Source: Flavobacterium sp. HTF (GTDB lineage: Bacteria > Bacteroidota > Bacteroidia > Flavobacteriales > Flavobacteriaceae). Taken from it: a DNA stretch of 38,699 nucleotides. Position numbers and translations under genes: made by a program. The stretch's first letter is position 1, and the number at the start of each line of letters is the position of its first letter. Shown here piece after piece: positions 24,446 to 32,970 of the stretch. Location: NCBI RefSeq assembly GCF_003105115.1, contig NZ_QETH01000042.1, forward strand, positions 1 through 38,699. The letters are read 5' to 3'. The notes beneath the pieces were generated by a model. It was not told the origin of the DNA and made no database searches. It saw only the letters and a program-made list of their open reading frames with translations.

Positions 24446-24503
24446 GTCACGAATTTCATCAATTTCCACGAATTGGTTTGTGTAAATTGATGAAATTCGT
24501 GAC
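24446..24503. repeat. Perfect 20-bp inverted repeat with 9-bp CACGAATTT units
   Basis: The arm at 24446-24465 (GTCACGAATTTCATCAATTT) is exactly complementary to 24484-24503 around an 18-nt loop. The left side is built of nonads CACGAATTT, CATCAATTT, CCACGAATT. It lies between the DUF2461 stop (24515) and the GT4 start and lacks a terminator T-run. Confidence 0.75.
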
Positions 24504-24514
24504 AAATAAAAATT

Positions 24515-25195
24515 TTAAAATTCTTCATCGGTTTCTAAAGCACGATTAATAAATTCATTAAATGGCTTTAAAGCAATTAACTTTTGACTCATTTTAGCAA
24601 CAAAATCTTTCTGTGTTACTTCTTTAATATCATATTTTTGAGATGTGGTAAAGCTTTTTAGTTTTAAAAACTCAATTGCCGGATGGTCTTTTTCATAACC
24701 ACGGGGCATACTTTTTAATGAATTGCCTTCGTTTACATCCAGGCTTCCAAATTCTTTTTTAAAAGTTTTGTCGTTTAAAATTTCTTCCAGATCATCATGG
24801 AAAAAGGCAATTTCTTTCCTTACTTTTTTTAATTCTGCAGCATCAGGCGAATAAAATCCACCTGCAATAAAACTGGCGCCTTTTTCTATATGAACATAAT
24901 AACCCGAGCGATTCGCACCTTTTGCGCCAGACGAAAGCCAGACACCCAAATGTGCTTTATAAGGAGACTTGTCTTTAGAAAAACGAATGTCACGATTAAT
25001 TCTAAAAGTACAGTCTTTGACTTGTAATAATTCCAGTGAAGGATCAAGAGGTTTCATGGCATCCAGAAAATCACTCACCAGCTGATGGTAATCTTTTTTA
25101 AAGATTTCATATCGTTTTTTATTATCCTGAAACCAGTCTCTGTTGTTGTTGGCTTTTAAATCGTCTAAAAATTGCAATGATTCTTTTGTTAACAT
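24515..25195 (-). CDS. DUF2461 (TIGR02453) family protein
   Basis: A 226-residue protein matching DUF2461 end to end: FLDDLKANNNRDWFQDNKKRYE at the N-terminus, the signature CTFRINRDIRFSKDKSPYK (about 61-79), LGVWLSSGAKGANRSGYYVH, FIAGGFYSPDA and MPRGYEKDHPAIEFLK. The family is widespread but has no proven function. It is soluble and cytoplasmic, and lies 124 nt downstream of recF on the same strand. Confidence 0.9.
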   Translation of the reverse strand: MLTKESLQFLDDLKANNNRDWFQDNKKRYEIFKKDYHQLVSDFLDAMKPLDPSLELLQVKDCTFRINRDIRFSKDKSPYKAHLGVWLSSGAKGANRSGYYVHIEKGASFIAGGFYSPDAAELKKVRKEIAFFHDDLEEILNDKTFKKEFGSLDVNEGNSLKSMPRGYEKDHPAIEFLKLKSFTTSQKYDIKEVTQKDFVAKMSQKLIALKPFNEFINRALETDEEF

Positions 25196-25319
25196 ATACT
25201 TACTATTTATTGCAGTTGTTTTTTAAAGTTTTATTCAGGCTAATTTAATGATTCTATTTTTGAGATTGATGGTAAAAACGGATACAAATTACATCAAATT
25301 CCAATGACATCAAATAATA

Positions 25320-26399
25320 TCACAAATTAAATATCTTATAACTCTGATGTGTCGATTTTACAATCGCTTCGGTACGTTCCGGGTGTGTGTCAGAAATAAA
25401 AAGCTGTCCAAATGTTTCGCTGTTGACCATTTCGATAATTTTTGCCACACGGCTTTCGTCTAACTTGTCAAAAATATCATCAAAAAGCAAAATGGGTTTT
25501 ACACCGCTTTGTTTCTTTAAAAATTCAAACTGAGCCAGTTTCAAAGCAATCAAAAAAGATTTTTGCTGGCCCTGCGACCCAAACTTTTTTATCGGATGTA
25601 AATCAATTTCAAAAGAAAGATCATCTTTATGAATACCGGAACTTGTATAGTGCAGGGCGCGATCCTTATTAATATTTTCCTGCAGGAGAGTCAGTAAATC
25701 TTTTTCGAATAAATGGCTTTCGTAAACGAGTTGCACAGATTCTTCAGAACCTGTTATCGCCTGATGATGTTTATTAAAAATAGGAATAAATTGTTCCAGA
25801 AAATCTTTTCTTTTCTCAAAAATAGATTTTCCAAAACCATCCAGCTGTTCATTATATATGGATAAGGTATCGTTGTCAAAAACGTGATTCAGCGCAAAAT
25901 ACTTCAGAAGGGCATTTCGCTGCATAATTATTTTCTGATATTGAATAAGCTGGTGCAGGTACGTGCTGTCTAATTGCGAAATGACGCTGTCCATAAATTT
26001 ACGGCGAGTTTCGCTTCCTTCCACAATTAAATCCCGGTCAGCCGGCGAAATAATCACAAGCGGAATAAATCCGATATGATCTGAAAATTTGTCGTAAGCT
26101 TTTCCGTTTCTTTTTAAGATTTTTTTCTGACCTTTTTTTAAACTGCAGACAATTTGCTCAGTTCTGTCATTTTTTTCAAGTTCGGCATCAATCACAAAAA
26201 ACTCCTCTCCGTGTTTAATATTTTGAACGGCAAGAGGGTTAAAATAACTTTTTCCGTAAGCCAGATGATAAATTGCATCAAGCACATTTGTTTTTCCGAT
26301 TCCGTTTTTTCCGACAAAGCAATTAATCTTGCTGTCGAAATCAAAGCTGGCTTCGGAGAAGTTTTTATAATTGAATAAAGAAATTTTGTTTAAATGCAT
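25320..26399 (-). CDS. recF: DNA replication and repair protein RecF
   Basis: SMC-like ATPase of 359 residues that helps RecO and RecR load RecA at gaps. Walker A is [10 protein letters not shown] (about 30-39). The signature region is [17 protein letters not shown], and Walker B is [15 protein letters not shown], followed by the D-loop and switch His in [25 protein letters not shown] is the RecF-specific segment. It is not next to dnaA or dnaN here, unlike in many bacteria. It diverges from the TPR-protein gene across 241 bp. Confidence 0.95.
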   Translation of the reverse strand: MHLNKISLFNYKNFSEASFDFDSKINCFVGKNGIGKTNVLDAIYHLAYGKSYFNPLAVQNIKHGEEFFVIDAELEKNDRTEQIVCSLKKGQKKILKRNGKAYDKFSDHIGFIPLVIISPADRDLIVEGSETRRKFMDSVISQLDSTYLHQLIQYQKIIMQRNALLKYFALNHVFDNDTLSIYNEQLDGFGKSIFEKRKDFLEQFIPIFNKHHQAITGSEESVQLVYESHLFEKDLLTLLQENINKDRALHYTSSGIHKDDLSFEIDLHPIKKFGSQGQQKSFLIALKLAQFEFLKKQSGVKPILLFDDIFDKLDESRVAKIIEMVNSETFGQLFISDTHPERTEAIVKSTHQSYKIFNL

Positions 26400-26610
26400 T
26401 TTTTAAGAAACTCTGGGATAGAAACTGCCATTTTTGAGCAGCAAAATTTGAGGGTGCAAATTATCGAAAATTATCGATATAAAAGGATTTTAGGGCTTTT
26501 CGGAATGAATTATTTTGCCACTGAGCAAAAAGGAGTTACGCTTGTTGAAATTATTTTTTTTAAAATAGTGATAAATTTGATTTTTTTAACGTCAATTTCA
26601 ATAAAAATTT
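26400..26610. other. recF / TPR-protein intergenic region
   Basis: This 241-bp divergent gap (to 26640) holds an imperfect repeat of ATTATCGA around 26461-26480 and a promoter for the TPR gene, listed separately. A frame through it overlaps both genes and is not credible as a gene. Confidence 0.4.
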
Positions 26611-26618
26611 TATTTTTG
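26611..26618 (+). promoter_or_regulatory. -7 promoter element of the TPR membrane-protein gene
   Basis: TATTTTTG is a perfect TAnnTTTG ending 22 nt before the ATG. No convincing -33 TTG is found, so the assignment rests on the -7 alone. Confidence 0.55.
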
Positions 26619-26640
26619 CCGTTCACTAAATTAATTTTAA

Positions 26641-27420
26641 ATGGCTACTTACAATAAAAGAGGATATAAAGCACCAAAAGAGAAGGAAGTTAAAGAAGTA
26701 AATGAAGAACAACAGGTAATCATTGACGAAAAAGACAGCACAACAGCTGGTGTTTTTTCTAAATTAGATGAAACTGCTTCAAGAACTGAGGATTGGGTTG
26801 CTAAAAATCAAAAAATCATTATTGGTTTAGTTGCTGGTATTGCTGTTGCGACTATCGGATATTTGGCTTACCAGAAATTTATTGAAAACCCTAAACAGGA
26901 TGAAGCTGCAAATGAAATGTTTGTTGCGCAACAAAACTTCCAAAAAGCAACTGATGGTGTTGCGAGCGATTCTTTATACAAATTAGCTTTGAATGGTTCT
27001 GAAGGTAAATTCGGATTCGTGCAAATCGCTGATCAGTATTCAGGAACTGACGCCGGGAACTTAGCTAACTACTATGCTGGTATGGCTTATTTGAACACAG
27101 GTAAATTTGACGATGCAATTAAATATTTAGGTGAATTTAAATCTGAAGATTTGATTTTAAGTGCTTTGGCAAAAGGTGCAATCGGAGATGCTTACTCTCA
27201 AAAAAATCAACAAAAAGAAGCTTTGGACTATTATGTAAAAGCTGCTGAATCTAACAAAAACGATTTTACAACGCCTCGTTTCTTATTAAAAGCCGGTAAA
27301 ACTGCTTTGGCTTTAGGTCAAAAAGAGGATGCTTTAAAATATTTTACCGATATCAAAGAAAACTTTGATGCAACTCCGGAAGCTGCTTCTGTTGATGCAT
27401 TAATCGGATTAGCACAATAA
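26641..27420 (+). CDS. Membrane-anchored TPR protein, YfgM-like
   Basis: A 259-residue protein with a charged cytoplasmic N-terminus (about 1-58), one membrane helix (IIIGLVAGIAVATIGYLAY, about 60-78) and a periplasmic domain with at least three TPR units (ANYYAGMAYLNTGKFDDAIKY, AKGAIGDAYSQKNQQKEALDY, KAGKTALALGQKEDALKYF). The architecture matches YfgM-type ancillary subunits of the SecYEG translocon that bind incoming substrates. That role is inferred, not shown. ribH follows 85 nt downstream with heptad repeats between. Confidence 0.82.
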   Translation: MATYNKRGYKAPKEKEVKEVNEEQQVIIDEKDSTTAGVFSKLDETASRTEDWVAKNQKIIIGLVAGIAVATIGYLAYQKFIENPKQDEAANEMFVAQQNFQKATDGVASDSLYKLALNGSEGKFGFVQIADQYSGTDAGNLANYYAGMAYLNTGKFDDAIKYLGEFKSEDLILSALAKGAIGDAYSQKNQQKEALDYYVKAAESNKNDFTTPRFLLKAGKTALALGQKEDALKYFTDIKENFDATPEAASVDALIGLAQ

Positions 27421-27432
27421 TTATTATTATAG

Positions 27433-27498
27433 AGTTCAGATTTTAGATTTTAGATTTGTATTTTTACAATCTGAAATCAAAATTCTAAAATCTTAAAT
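27433..27498. repeat. 7-bp repeat hairpin upstream of ribH
   Basis: Left heptads AGTTCAG, ATTTTAG, ATTTTAG, ATTTGTA (27433-27460) face right heptads CTGAAAT, CAAAATT, CTAAAAT, CTTAAAT (27471-27498), which are their degenerate complements. The element ends 7 nt before the ribH start. TAGATTTG at 27451-27458 also matches a -7 promoter box, so the repeat may double as the ribH promoter. Confidence 0.6.
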
Positions 27499-27505
27499 AT
27501 AAAAG

Positions 27506-28078
27506 ATGGCTACTGAAAATAAAAATTTATCAGAATACGATAAAAACACAATCCCAAATGCGAAAGACTTTCGATTTGGGATTGTTGTTTCTGAGTGGAA
27601 TGACACTATAACCGAAGGACTTTATAATGGGGCTTTTGATGCCTTAATTGATTGCAATGTTCCTGCCCAGCAGATTATCCGCTGGAATGTTCCGGGAAGT
27701 TTTGAGCTAATTTATGGCGCAAAAAAAATGCTGCAGACACAAAATGTTGATGCAGTTATTGTAATCGGATGCGTAATTCAGGGGCAGACAAAACATTTTG
27801 ATTTTGTTTGCGAAGGTGTAACACAAGGAATTAAAGACCTTAATGTTCAGACTGATATTCCGGTTATTTTCTGTGTTCTTACAGATAATAACATGCAACA
27901 ATCCATTGACAGAAGTGGAGGAATTCACGGAAACAAAGGAACAGAGGCTGCAATTGCTGCTATAAAAATGGCGTATATCCGCCAACAGGCTTCAATAGCA
28001 CATCCTTTTAATCAGCCTTTGCTATCTTCCGGTGCAATTCAAATTGAAGAGACACCAAGAAAAATAGAGAATGAATAA
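27506..28078 (+). CDS. ribH: 6,7-dimethyl-8-ribityllumazine synthase
   Basis: Riboflavin pathway enzyme of 190 residues condensing 5-amino-6-ribitylaminouracil with 3,4-dihydroxybutanone phosphate. Motifs present are VVSEWNDTITEGLYNGA (substrate Trp), VPGSFELIYGAKKM, VIGCVIQGQTKHFDFVCEGV with the catalytic His, and GIHGNKGTEAA (phosphate binding). A C-terminal extension of about 25 residues follows the core. No other rib genes are adjacent and no FMN riboswitch was recognised upstream. Confidence 0.95.
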   Translation: MATENKNLSEYDKNTIPNAKDFRFGIVVSEWNDTITEGLYNGAFDALIDCNVPAQQIIRWNVPGSFELIYGAKKMLQTQNVDAVIVIGCVIQGQTKHFDFVCEGVTQGIKDLNVQTDIPVIFCVLTDNNMQQSIDRSGGIHGNKGTEAAIAAIKMAYIRQQASIAHPFNQPLLSSGAIQIEETPRKIENE

Positions 28079-28100
28079 ACACAATTGTTTTAAAAATATT

Positions 28101-28145
28101 AAAACCTATGCTGTGTAAAAATAGTATAGGTTTTTTGTTTTTTTT
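28101..28145 (+). terminator. Terminator of ribH
   Basis: Stem AAAACCTATGCT / AGTATAGGTTTT (one G-U pair) with a 10-nt loop and a long T-tract lies 22 nt after the stop. Strong intrinsic terminator. Confidence 0.88.
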
Positions 28146-28182
28146 ATGATTGTATATATTCTGATTCACGACCAAAATTCAT

Positions 28183-28190
28183 TAAATTTG
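28183..28190 (+). promoter_or_regulatory. -7 promoter element of the mutL operon
   Basis: TAAATTTG matches TAnnTTTG, 100 nt before the mutL ATG. The intervening leader (28191-28290) includes CAATCTGA repeated at 28231-28238 and 28249-28256, resembling the heptad repeat before ribH. Confidence 0.5.
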
Positions 28191-28290
28191 TACACCTTGG
28201 TTTTTAAAACCAGTATAAAATTAACAATATCAATCTGAGATTTTATAACAATCTGAAATCGAAGAAACAACCTTAAACCCAAATTTTTTA

Positions 28291-30204
28291 ATGTCGAGTA
28301 TTATTCAGTTACTTCCGGATCACGTTGCTAATCAAATTGCCGCTGGAGAAGTGGTTCAAAGGCCAGCTTCAGTTGTGAAAGAGCTATTAGAAAACGCTGT
28401 TGATGCGAAAGCAACCGATATTAAACTAATCATCAAAGATGCCGGTAAGTCACTGGTTCAGGTAATCGATAATGGTTTGGGCATGAGTGTTACTGATGCG
28501 CGTTTGTGCTTTGAACGCCATGCAACCTCAAAAATCCGTCAGGCTGAGGATCTGTTTTCTCTTCATACAAAAGGTTTTCGTGGAGAAGCTTTGGCTTCTA
28601 TTGCGGCAATTGCCCATATGGAAATGAAGACCAAACAGGATCAGGAAGAACTGGGAACGCATATCGTTATTGAAGGCAGTAAATTTGTATCTCAGGAAGT
28701 AGCCGTTTTGCCAAAAGGAACTTCATTTGCGGTTAAAAATTTATTTTTTAATATTCCGGCCCGCCGTAACTTCTTGAAATCCGATACCGTTGAATTTCGT
28801 CATGTAATGGATGAGTTTCAGCGTGTAGCTTTGGCACACCCAAATATCCATTTTACTTTTTATCATAACGGAAGTGAATTATATAATTTGCCTATCGCAG
28901 GATATCGTCAGAGGATTGTGGGGATTATGTCCGGTAAAACCAATGAAAAATTAGTTCCTGTAAATGAAGATACTGAAATTATAAATGTTCAGGGATTTGT
29001 TTCCAAACCAGAATTTGCAAAGAAAAACAGAGGAGAACAATTCTTTTTTGTAAACGATCGTTTTATCAAAAGCGGTTATTTGCATCACGCTGTAATGGCA
29101 GCATATGACGGACTTCTGAAAGATGGCTGTCAGCCGAGCTATTTTCTTTATTTACAAGTTCCGCCCAATACAATCGATATCAATATTCATCCAACCAAAA
29201 CAGAAATTAAGTTTGATGATGAACAGGCTTTGTACGCTATTTTACGCGCTTCTATCAAACATAGTTTAGGACAGTTTAATGTTGCACCGGTTTTGGATTT
29301 TGATCGTGATGCCAATTTGGATACACCATATCACTATAAAGATATGGAAGCCGAAACGCCAACAATCCAGGTTGACGGAACATTTAATCCGTTTACAGAT
29401 GATAAAACAAACCAGCATTATTCTAAATCTGGTTCTGGCTCCGGAGTAAGTTCCGGGAATAGTTCCGGTTCCGGTTCATATTCGGGTTATTCTAAAAAAG
29501 TAGAGCCAACAGCAAGCTGGGAAAGTTTGTACGTAGGTTTAGATCTGGAAAATCCTGAAAGCATCGAAAGTTCCCCTTTTACATTCGAAAATGAAGAAGT
29601 TACTTCTTCTTTATTTAATGATGAAGAAGTAGAACAGGCGATTCAGAAAACGTATCAGATTCATAAAAAATATATCGTTTCTCCAATAAAATCAGGAATG
29701 GTAATTGTAGATCAGCAACGTGCTCATCAGCGTATTTTGTATGAGCAGTTTTTGCTGAATATGACAGTAAATCAGGCTTCAAGTCAGCAATTATTGTTTC
29801 CGTTGAATTTGTTTTATTCAACAGGTGAAATGGAATTGATAGAAGAATTAAAGCCTTCTCTTGAAACGACCGGTTTTGTTTTTGAAGAAGCACAAACCGA
29901 CCATGTAGTAATTTCGGGAATTCCGGTAAATATTACAGAAAGTGAAGTTTCTCTTGTAATCGAACAATTATTAAGTGACCTGCAGGACGGAATCCCTGCC
30001 AGCAGTTACAGCCAGAATGATACGATTGCCAAATCAATGGCAAAAAGTTTAGCGGTTAAAACAGGATCTTATTTAACCGAAAAAGAGCAGGATAATCTTG
30101 TAAATGGATTATTTGCCTGTAAAGATCCAAATATTTCACCTTTTCAGAAACCAACCTTCATCACCATGCGTGTGGAAGATATAGATAAAAAGTTTGCCTT
30201 ATGA
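28291..30204 (+). CDS. mutL: DNA mismatch repair protein MutL
   Basis: A 637-residue GHKL ATPase linking MutS to downstream repair. The N-terminal ATPase has KELLENAVDA (Glu31, Asn35), DNGLGM (60-65) and GFRGEALASIA (95-105). A Ser/Gly-rich linker lies around 375-405. The C-terminal dimerisation domain (about 450-637) has DQQRAHQRILYE (474-485) where endonuclease MutLs carry DQHA(x)2E(x)4E, and SPFQKP (616-621) where they carry CPHGRP, so key metal ligands appear absent. It overlaps the following rhomboid gene by 4 nt (ATGA), indicating translational coupling. Confidence 0.95.
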   Translation: MSSIIQLLPDHVANQIAAGEVVQRPASVVKELLENAVDAKATDIKLIIKDAGKSLVQVIDNGLGMSVTDARLCFERHATSKIRQAEDLFSLHTKGFRGEALASIAAIAHMEMKTKQDQEELGTHIVIEGSKFVSQEVAVLPKGTSFAVKNLFFNIPARRNFLKSDTVEFRHVMDEFQRVALAHPNIHFTFYHNGSELYNLPIAGYRQRIVGIMSGKTNEKLVPVNEDTEIINVQGFVSKPEFAKKNRGEQFFFVNDRFIKSGYLHHAVMAAYDGLLKDGCQPSYFLYLQVPPNTIDINIHPTKTEIKFDDEQALYAILRASIKHSLGQFNVAPVLDFDRDANLDTPYHYKDMEAETPTIQVDGTFNPFTDDKTNQHYSKSGSGSGVSSGNSSGSGSYSGYSKKVEPTASWESLYVGLDLENPESIESSPFTFENEEVTSSLFNDEEVEQAIQKTYQIHKKYIVSPIKSGMVIVDQQRAHQRILYEQFLLNMTVNQASSQQLLFPLNLFYSTGEMELIEELKPSLETTGFVFEEAQTDHVVISGIPVNITESEVSLVIEQLLSDLQDGIPASSYSQNDTIAKSMAKSLAVKTGSYLTEKEQDNLVNGLFACKDPNISPFQKPTFITMRVEDIDKKFAL

Positions 30205-30950
30205 TGAATATGACTCCCGTAGTAAAACAATTATTAATAATCAATATTATCTTTTTTATTGGTTCTCAGCTGGTTCCGGTTTCTTATGAGTATCTGGCTA
30301 TGTTTTTTCCAGAAAACCCAAATTTTGGAATCTGGCAGCCAATAACGCACATGTTTATGCATGGAGGAATTATGCATATCGCTTTTAATATGATTGCAAT
30401 GGTTTCTTTTGGTTCGGCTTTGGAACATTTTTGGGGAGGTAAGAAATTTTTGTTTTTTTATATTTCCTGCGGATTGGGATCTGCGTTATTACATACAGCT
30501 GTAAATTATTATTCTTTTCAGGATACAATGAATGTTTTAATAGCAAATGGTTATCAGAAAGCTGACATCATAAAGCTTTTAAGCGAAGGAAGAATTGACA
30601 CAAGATGGCAGGATTTGGTATCAGTTTCTCAATTTAATGGCTTTACGGACGCCTATATTGGTACAGTCGTAGGAGCTTCAGGTGCTATTTATGGTTTGTT
30701 GACCGCTTTTGCTTTTATGTTTCCAAATGCAGAATTAGCTTTGATGTTCATTCCGGTACCAATCAAAGCCAAATATTTTGTTCCCGGAATTTTAGCAGTA
30801 GATTTATTTCTGGGCTTTAAAGGAAGCTCAATATTTGGAAGCGGAGGAACTGGAATTGCGCATTTTGCCCACATTGGAGGAGCGCTTACAGGTTTCTTGA
30901 TGATGTTATACTGGAAAAAAAACCAGTTTAATAACAATCGTTGGAATTAA
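30201..30950 (+). CDS. Rhomboid-family intramembrane serine protease
   Basis: A 249-residue polytopic protein. The rhomboid catalytic dyad is present: Ser160 in VGASGAIYG and His224 in FAHIGGALTG. The HxxxN motif HIAFNM (about 59-64) forms the oxyanion region. A hydrophilic insertion of about 45 residues between membrane segments (about 103-152) makes it longer than a minimal rhomboid. It should cleave membrane-spanning substrates within the inner membrane; substrates are unknown. It overlaps mutL by 4 nt, and a second rhomboid follows 43 nt later. Confidence 0.92.
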   Translation: MMNMTPVVKQLLIINIIFFIGSQLVPVSYEYLAMFFPENPNFGIWQPITHMFMHGGIMHIAFNMIAMVSFGSALEHFWGGKKFLFFYISCGLGSALLHTAVNYYSFQDTMNVLIANGYQKADIIKLLSEGRIDTRWQDLVSVSQFNGFTDAYIGTVVGASGAIYGLLTAFAFMFPNAELALMFIPVPIKAKYFVPGILAVDLFLGFKGSSIFGSGGTGIAHFAHIGGALTGFLMMLYWKKNQFNNNRWN

Positions 30951-30993
30951 TTTTTAACTTTAATATTGAAAAATAAACCTAAAGAAGCTTTTT

Positions 30994-31854
30994 ATGAATA
31001 TTCTTGATGATTTAAAACTACAATATAAATTAGGCGGTATTGCAATGCGTGTTATATACTGGAACATTGCCTGTTTTCTGATTTCGTTCGTGTTTTACGA
31101 ATTCGCCATAGGACAATTTATTTTCCCGAACTGGCTGGCTTTATCATCAGATCCTGAAGTTTTTTTATTCAAGCCCTGGACGTTTTTGACTTATGCTTTT
31201 TTCCACGACGGATTTTTGCATTTGTTGTTTAATATGCTGGTTTTAAATTTTGCAAGCTCATTGTTTTTAACCTTTTTTACTCAGAAACAATATTTAGGAT
31301 TGTATATTTTGAGTGCTATTTTTTCAGGTGTTGTTTTTGTATTGAGTTACTATTTTTTAAATTATACGGCTTCAATAGTTGGTGCCTCGGCGGCAATTAT
31401 GGCAATTTTAGTCGCAACGACTACTTATCAGCCACTCATGAATGTTCGCTTATTGCTTGTTGGGAATGTTAAATTATGGCATATCACGGCAGTAATTTTA
31501 CTTTTAGATTTAATGCAGTTTCGCCTTGGTAATATGGGCGGGCATATTTCGCATCTTGCGGGTGCTGTATTTGGATTTATTTTTATTAAATTGCTTCAAA
31601 ATGGAACTGATTTGAGTATCGCTGTTTCCAGAACAATTGATTTTTTTGCCAATTTGTTCAGGAAATCGCCTACAACCCCCTTCAAAACAGTTCATAAGAA
31701 TTATAAAAAACCTACAGAAAAACCAACATCAAGAATTGTTACGAAAGATAAAACGCAACAACAGATTGATGAAATTTTGGATAAAATCAGCCAGTCCGGC
31801 TATGATTGTCTGACCAAAGAAGAAAAAGAATTTTTATTTAAAGCAGGAAAATAA
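30994..31854 (+). CDS. Rhomboid-family protease with C-terminal cytoplasmic tail
   Basis: A 286-residue rhomboid with catalytic Ser132 (VGASAAIM), His187 (ISHLAGAVFG) and HLLFNM in the oxyanion position. Six membrane segments end near 200. The tail is Lys/Thr-rich and closes with a short conserved-looking motif LDKISQSGYDCLTKEEKEFL (about 261-280), which I recall from other Bacteroidota rhomboids. It lies in the mutL operon with its paralogue and the EEP-family gene. Confidence 0.92.
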   Translation: MNILDDLKLQYKLGGIAMRVIYWNIACFLISFVFYEFAIGQFIFPNWLALSSDPEVFLFKPWTFLTYAFFHDGFLHLLFNMLVLNFASSLFLTFFTQKQYLGLYILSAIFSGVVFVLSYYFLNYTASIVGASAAIMAILVATTTYQPLMNVRLLLVGNVKLWHITAVILLLDLMQFRLGNMGGHISHLAGAVFGFIFIKLLQNGTDLSIAVSRTIDFFANLFRKSPTTPFKTVHKNYKKPTEKPTSRIVTKDKTQQQIDEILDKISQSGYDCLTKEEKEFLFKAGK

Positions 31855-31876
31855 TCCTTGTAATAAAGAAAAAAAC

Positions 31877-32923
31877 ATGCAGAACCTGTCTTGGTTTAAT
31901 AAAATTATGTTCTTTTTGAATATAGTGCTGACTGTAGTAACATTTAGTATTTATATTTTACCCTTTCTGGCACCCAAGAGCTTTCCGCTTTTGTCGGTGC
32001 TTACGCTGTTTATGCCGGCATTTTTCGTTATGAACGGATTGTTCTTCCTTTATTGGGCAATTCAGTTTAAAAAACGTCTTATTTTGTCCGGTCTGGTATT
32101 ATTGACAGGAATTACCTTTATCAGTAAATTTTACAAATTCTCTGCAAAAGAATATGTAAAGGATGAAAAAGATTTCTCGGTAATGAGTTATAATGTCCGT
32201 CTTTTTAATGTATTTAAATGGCTGGATCGTGATGATATTCCATCTAATATAAAAACTTTTATAGATGAGAAGGATCCGGATATTCTATGTATTCAGGAAT
32301 ATTCAAATTCAGCTCATATTGACTTAAAAGTATACCCGCACCGCTATATCTTCATTGACGGAAATCAGATTAAAACAGGACAGGCTATCTTTTCAAAATT
32401 TCCAATTTTGTATGAAGGCAATATTGTTTTTCCTAATTCAAGTAACAATGTCATTTATGCAGATATAAAACGAGGAAAAGACGTTATCCGTGTGTATAAT
32501 ATGCACCTTCAGTCCATTAAAATTTCTCCGGATGTAGATGAGATTTCACATGATATTGATAATGTAAACCAGCAAAAATCTCAGGCGATTTACAAAAGAA
32601 TCAGTAAGGCGTTCAGACAGCAGCAGGAGCAGGCAGAGAAATTCAAAGAGAATATCAAGCAGTGCAAGAACCCTATAATTATTTGCGGAGATATGAATAA
32701 CAGTCCGTTTTCATATGTTTACAGAAATATTAAAGGAAAATTAAAAGATGCTTTTGAAGAAGCCGGAGAAGGGTTTGGAGCAACTTATAAGTTTCGTTAT
32801 TACCCGGCAAGAATTGATTATATATTTTCAGACAGTAAAATGAAAGTTAAAAACTTTGAAAGTTTTTCTGATTTTGAAAACTCAGATCATTACCCAATTA
32901 TGGCAAGGCTTTCAATGGAATAA
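31877..32923 (+). CDS. Membrane-anchored endonuclease/exonuclease/phosphatase family protein
   Basis: A 348-residue protein. Three N-terminal membrane helices (about 8-30, 36-62 and 68-86) precede an EEP domain (about 100-345) on the other face. Catalytic motifs are VMSYNVRLFN (Asn106), ILCIQEYS (Glu141), IICGDMNNSP (Asp/Asn), ARIDYIF and SDHYPIMA (Asp/His). The family hydrolyses phosphodiesters in nucleic acids, lipids or inositol phosphates; membrane anchoring argues against a DNA-repair role and for a lipid or extracytoplasmic substrate, but this is inference. Last gene of the mutL-rhomboid operon, 22 nt after the second rhomboid. Confidence 0.88.
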   Translation: MQNLSWFNKIMFFLNIVLTVVTFSIYILPFLAPKSFPLLSVLTLFMPAFFVMNGLFFLYWAIQFKKRLILSGLVLLTGITFISKFYKFSAKEYVKDEKDFSVMSYNVRLFNVFKWLDRDDIPSNIKTFIDEKDPDILCIQEYSNSAHIDLKVYPHRYIFIDGNQIKTGQAIFSKFPILYEGNIVFPNSSNNVIYADIKRGKDVIRVYNMHLQSIKISPDVDEISHDIDNVNQQKSQAIYKRISKAFRQQQEQAEKFKENIKQCKNPIIICGDMNNSPFSYVYRNIKGKLKDAFEEAGEGFGATYKFRYYPARIDYIFSDSKMKVKNFESFSDFENSDHYPIMARLSME

Positions 32924-32949
32924 ATTCCAGATTCACAAAATATATAAAT

Positions 32950-32970
32950 ACTATTTCTACAATAGTTTTT
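32950..32970 (+). terminator. Weak terminator after the EEP gene
   Basis: A 6-bp stem ACTATT / AATAGT with a 5-nt loop is followed by a short T-run; it overlaps the end of the convergent WbqC-family gene. The low stem strength makes this tentative. Confidence 0.4.

Noticed and set aside
26394..26657. 87-codon frame on the plus strand between recF and the TPR gene
   Set aside because: It overlaps both gene starts and the promoter element, has no recognisable protein features, and its codons are those expected of AT-rich intergenic DNA.
27421..27505. Possible FMN riboswitch upstream of ribH
   Set aside because: The 85-bp gap is too short for the aptamer and is explained by heptad repeats; none of the conserved RFN motifs was recognised.
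29430..29500. Repetitive Ser/Gly codons in mutL
   Set aside because: Low-complexity linker between ATPase and C-terminal domains, normal for MutL; the reading frame is intact.
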